Shown piece by piece: positions 61,170 through 64,000 of a stretch of 64,000 nt of DNA; the stretch's first letter is position 1; every line of letters begins with the position of its first letter. Source of the DNA: Rhodococcus sp. SMB37 (GTDB lineage Bacteria; Actinomycetota; Actinomycetes; Mycobacteriales; Mycobacteriaceae); contig NZ_SLVY01000002.1 in assembly GCF_004345605.1 (NCBI RefSeq), forward strand, positions 372,001-436,000. The letters are read 5' to 3'. The notes beneath the pieces are model-generated. The model did not search any database, had not been told where the DNA came from, and saw nothing but the letters and a program-made list of their open reading frames with translations. Both the position numbers and the translations under genes were made by a program.

Positions 61170-62876
61170 ATGCCAACGTCGCTAGGGATCTCCGTCGGCG
61201 CCTCCGGCGTCGGCGCCGCCCTGCTCGTCGACACTGCCACCGGGCTCACGTCCGAGTACCGCAGGCTGGCGGTCGATTCCGGCCACCACCGTGATGTCGG
61301 CGATCTGGTCTTCGATGCAATCTCATTGATGACCACTCAGGTCGTGGATCAGCCGATCCCCGACGCCGTCACTGTCGCCTACCGCACCGAAGAGCAAGCA
61401 GACGCCATCCGCACCGCTGCGGAGCGCCGCGGAAAGCTCGTACGACTCGTTCCCGAGACCACCGCCCTTCTCGCGTACCTCCGCACCGTCGGAGTGCGCA
61501 GCGAGGCCGGCTCGATCGCCATCGCCGACATGGGCGCGTCCGGCACCACCATCTCGGTCCTCGATCAGGAAACCGGCACGGTACTGCGATCTGCGCGCAC
61601 GGAGGACATCAGCGGCAATGCGGTCGGCACCGTGATCTACGACCACGTCCACCGCGCCACCAACCGCATGCGAACGCGCATGCAGGTCGATCCCGCACTG
61701 TTGAAAGCACGCTGCCAGGGCGCCCAGGAAGTACTCACCACCTCCGAGCGCACCCGGATCGACATTGCCGAAGCCGGGCCCGATGCGTCGGTCACCCTGA
61801 CGCGCGCCGATCTCGCGGCACTCGCCACCGAACTCTCCGACACCGCCGCCGCGTTCACCCGCCAGGTCACGACCCAGTCGTTGCCGCGGCCGCATATGCT
61901 TGCCCTCGTCGGCGGCACCGCGGCCGTTCCGGCGCTGGCCACCGCTGTCACCGACAGTTTCGACGGCCACGTCATCACCGTGCCGGAACCGGCGTCCGCG
62001 GCCGCCCAGGGCGCTGCGCACCTGTCCGGCTCCGCGCACTTCGGCGGTTACGACGTCGTCGGCTCCGCGACCGCATCCTCCACATCGGCCGGAGCACGCA
62101 TGTCCGGCGCTGTGGCCGCGGCACTCGTGCTCGCCGCGGTCGTCGCAGGACTCGCGACCGACAAGTTCACCGACCGGTCCGCCAGCACACCGGTGTCTCC
62201 CGCTGGAACCAACGGTGTCGTCGTGACCGAAGAACCGTCGCAGCAGACCTACCCGAGGGAGACCGACATTCCGTCGTCCGATCCCGACCCGTCGCTGTCA
62301 CCGACACAGACCACCGACGGCGACCTCGACGGAGCGCCACTTCCGACACCACCTCCGTCCACCGTTCCTCGGACGGATATCCCGGTGTCGAGCGACAACC
62401 CCACGGCCACCCCGACCCCGATCGATCAGGTGCAGACGCTCGAAGCGGCACCCGACGAAACCACCGACAGATGGCATTCGACGACGTCGCCGCGACCGAC
62501 CCCCACGGACCCGACCGACCCCGCAGTCACAACGGACCCCACGAGTCCGACAGATCCCACGAAACCGACCGACCCCACGGACCCGACGGAACCCACAACC
62601 CCCACCGACCCCACCGACCCCACCGACCCCACGGACCCGACGGAACCCACAGACCCTACAACCCCGACCGACCCCACAGACACAACCGAGCCGGAACCGG
62701 GCATCACACCTGAGCCGTCCACCCCAGCGCTGACCACGTCACCCGAACTGAACTCGCCGACGGCGACCATCGAGGAGCGATCGGCGACCGAGAGCAGCAC
62801 CAGCGAGGATCCGGCAACCTCGGACACCCCGACTTCGGATACCTCCGCTTCGGATGCCCCGACGACGACCGGCTAG
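61170..62876 (+). CDS. Hsp70/actin-fold ATPase-like membrane protein with Pro/Thr/Asp repeat tail
   Basis: 568 aa. Residues 1-300 have an ASKHA (Hsp70/actin) look: N-terminal LGISVGASGVGAALLVDTAT (phosphate 1), IADMGASGTTISVLDQETG (phosphate 2) and MLALVGGTAAVPALATAV (adenosine loop). There is no Hsp70 substrate-binding domain. One transmembrane helix (about 313-331) follows, then a 230-residue Pro/Thr/Ser/Asp-rich tail with TDPTDPT repeats, probably outside the membrane. Related Hsp70-like proteins sit in mycobacterial genomes without assigned function. ATG 61170. Confidence 0.75.
   Translation: MPTSLGISVGASGVGAALLVDTATGLTSEYRRLAVDSGHHRDVGDLVFDAISLMTTQVVDQPIPDAVTVAYRTEEQADAIRTAAERRGKLVRLVPETTALLAYLRTVGVRSEAGSIAIADMGASGTTISVLDQETGTVLRSARTEDISGNAVGTVIYDHVHRATNRMRTRMQVDPALLKARCQGAQEVLTTSERTRIDIAEAGPDASVTLTRADLAALATELSDTAAAFTRQVTTQSLPRPHMLALVGGTAAVPALATAVTDSFDGHVITVPEPASAAAQGAAHLSGSAHFGGYDVVGSATASSTSAGARMSGAVAAALVLAAVVAGLATDKFTDRSASTPVSPAGTNGVVVTEEPSQQTYPRETDIPSSDPDPSLSPTQTTDGDLDGAPLPTPPPSTVPRTDIPVSSDNPTATPTPIDQVQTLEAAPDETTDRWHSTTSPRPTPTDPTDPAVTTDPTSPTDPTKPTDPTDPTEPTTPTDPTDPTDPTDPTEPTDPTTPTDPTDTTEPEPGITPEPSTPALTTSPELNSPTATIEERSATESSTSEDPATSDTPTSDTSASDAPTTTG
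62494..62697 (+). repeat. Degenerate in-frame repeat encoding T-D/E-P triplets
   Basis: Nine-base units related to cccacggac/ccgaccgac repeat in frame and encode runs of Thr-Asp/Glu-Pro with single Thr/Ser/Lys variants. The tract is internal to the Hsp70-like gene, lies in its predicted external tail, and is likely length-variable. Confidence 0.85.
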
Positions 62877-62901
62877 GAGTCGTCGCCCTGTCGGCCGAGA
62901 A

Positions 62902-63948
62902 TCAGGCCGACACCTGCGCCACCGACACCGACAGTCCTGGATCCGTCCCCACGGACAGGGCAGACGGGGTCGCTCCACCCGCGATGAGATGCGCGCCCAG
63001 AGCTGCGATCATCACGCCGTTGTCGGTGCACAACCGCGGACGGGGCACGCGCAGGGCCATGCCTGCTTCCGCGCAGCGCTCCTCGGCGAGCTCACGCAAC
63101 CGCGTGTTCGCTGTCGCACCCCCGCCGAGCACCAGCGTGTCGACACCGACGTCACGAGCCGCTCGCACCGCCTTCATCGTGAGTACGTCGGCCACGGCCT
63201 CCTGGAAGCCGGCAGCGACATCAGCGACGGGCACGGCCTCGCCGGCGCGTTCCTTCGCTTCGACGAACCGCGCCACGGCCGTCTTGAGCCCGGAGAACGA
63301 GAAGTCGTTGCGGGCATCTCGCGGACCGGTCATACCGCGAGGGAACACCACAGCGGTCCGGTCTCCTTCTCTTGCGAGTCGATCGACTTCCGGGCCCCCG
63401 GGATAACCGAGTCCGAGCAGTCGCGCGACCTTGTCGAATGCTTCCCCCGCCGCATCGTCGACGGTGGTGCCGAGTTCGACGATCGGCTTGCTGAGGTCCT
63501 GGACGTGCAACAGATGGGTGTGTCCGCCCGAGACCAGCAGCGCGACACACGGCGGCATCGGTCCGTGTTCGAGTGTGTCCACGGCGACGTGACCGGCTAG
63601 GTGGTTGATCGCATAGAAGGGGACGTTCCACGCTGCTGCATAGGCCTTGGCTGCGGCAACTCCGACGAGGAGCGCACCCGCCAAACCGGGACCGATCGTG
63701 ACGCATACCGCGTCGGGCTTGGCGATACCGGCCGAGGCGAGGGCCCGCTGCATCGTGGGCACCATCGCCTCCAAGTGTGCGCGGGATGCGATCTCCGGCA
63801 CCACACCACCGAAGCGGGCGTGCTCGTCGACGCTGGAGGCCACCTCGTCGGCGAGAAGCTCGAGGGTGCCATCACCGACGAAACGGACGATACCGACGCC
63901 CGTTTCGTCGCACGAGCTCTCGATCCCCATCACAATAGGTCCGGTCAC
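62902..63948 (-). CDS. tsaD: tRNA N6-threonylcarbamoyladenosine transferase TsaD
   Basis: Transfers the threonylcarbamoyl group to A37 of ANN-decoding tRNAs, with TsaB and TsaE. 348 aa. ASKHA fold: [17 protein letters not shown], the metal site [11 protein letters not shown] with Hxxx[24 protein letters not shown] and the C-terminal [12 protein letters not shown]. The GTG at 63948 overlaps the upstream gene by four bases (GTGA), fixing the start. Part of the conserved tsaB-rimI-tsaD operon. Confidence 0.96.
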   Translation of the reverse strand: MTGPIVMGIESSCDETGVGIVRFVGDGTLELLADEVASSVDEHARFGGVVPEIASRAHLEAMVPTMQRALASAGIAKPDAVCVTIGPGLAGALLVGVAAAKAYAAAWNVPFYAINHLAGHVAVDTLEHGPMPPCVALLVSGGHTHLLHVQDLSKPIVELGTTVDDAAGEAFDKVARLLGLGYPGGPEVDRLAREGDRTAVVFPRGMTGPRDARNDFSFSGLKTAVARFVEAKERAGEAVPVADVAAGFQEAVADVLTMKAVRAARDVGVDTLVLGGGATANTRLRELAEERCAEAGMALRVPRPRLCTDNGVMIAALGAHLIAGGATPSALSVGTDPGLSVSVAQVSA

Positions 63949-64000
63949 TGTCGTGGCTCCTCTCGCCGATCGGGGCGACGCATGGTGAATGCATCGGCCC
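63945..64000 (-). CDS. rimI: RimI N-acetyltransferase, C-terminal fragment
   Basis: Only the last 17 codons lie in the window, reading [17 protein letters not shown] and a stop that overlaps the tsaD start (GTGA). The DAFTMRR ending is typical of the ribosomal-protein-alanine acetyltransferase RimI, which precedes tsaD in mycobacteria. The rest is beyond the right edge. Confidence 0.7.
   Translation of the reverse strand, partial: ADAFTMRRPDRREEPRQ

Overview
The window is GC-rich (about two-thirds G+C), densely coded, and belongs to an actinobacterium of the order Mycobacteriales, most likely Rhodococcus. The evidence is gene order: it follows the Mycobacterium tuberculosis blocks deoD-pmmB-upp-Rv3311-add-deoA-cdd-sdhCDAB, trpS-yihY, icd1-metA, DUF3017-folD and guaA-choD-guaB3-guaB2-Rv3412-rsdA-sigD-Rv3415c-whiB3-groEL1-groES-(Hsp70-like)-tsaD-rimI. 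It also carries a wax ester synthase/diacylglycerol acyltransferase, a SAM-IV riboswitch, MspA-type porin sequence and split DnaE2/ImuA'B genes, all typical of this group.

Layout. 1-9555: nucleoside salvage (purine nucleoside phosphorylase, PGM2-like mutase, Upp, Add, DeoA, Cdd). It is interrupted by a frame-broken porin gene and a four-gene island (3300-5434) that looks like orphan type VII secretion cargo: an EspC-like protein, a helical-domain NlpC/P60 hydrolase without signal peptide, and two YbaB-fold proteins. 9619-13263: sdhCDAB with a possible IdeR/DtxR box and a strong terminator. 13333-17671: yihY, trpS, xthA and icd on the minus strand. 17946-19301: SAM-IV riboswitch and metX, with metY missing. 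19314-23576: DUF3017, folD, WS/DGAT, an IS607-family wreck and trmL. 23678-31008: rhodanese, DUF4349 lipoprotein, dnaE2, a hydroxyacid dehydrogenase and a 13E12/DUF222-HNH gene. 31021-39938: accessory block with multicopper oxidase, MMPL transporter, flavin monooxygenase/TetR pair, a Suc_Fer-like protein, a hydrolase and DoxX. 39958-42431: imuB and imuA'. 42536-48063: Ser/Thr kinase and a PspC-linked two-component/membrane stress locus. 48075-64000: purine nucleotide synthesis, SigD/RsdA, WhiB3, GroES/GroEL1, Hsp70-like protein, TsaD and the end of RimI.

How the parts work together. Three loci (dnaE2, imuA'-imuB and the HNH gene) carry LexA-type boxes, so a large part of an SOS mutagenesis regulon sits within 18 kb. 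Metal signals recur: an exact TACCC-N5-GGGTA copper-repressor-type palindrome upstream of the porin, iron-box-like sites before sdhC and doxX, and a multicopper oxidase behind a 19-bp palindrome.

Broken or possibly broken frames occur in the porin gene (G6 tract), the TnpB remnant (GGG tract) and possibly the metX N-terminus. These may be real decay or consensus errors and should be checked against reads before anything is built on them. The most promising undescribed material is the type VII cargo island at 3300-5434.
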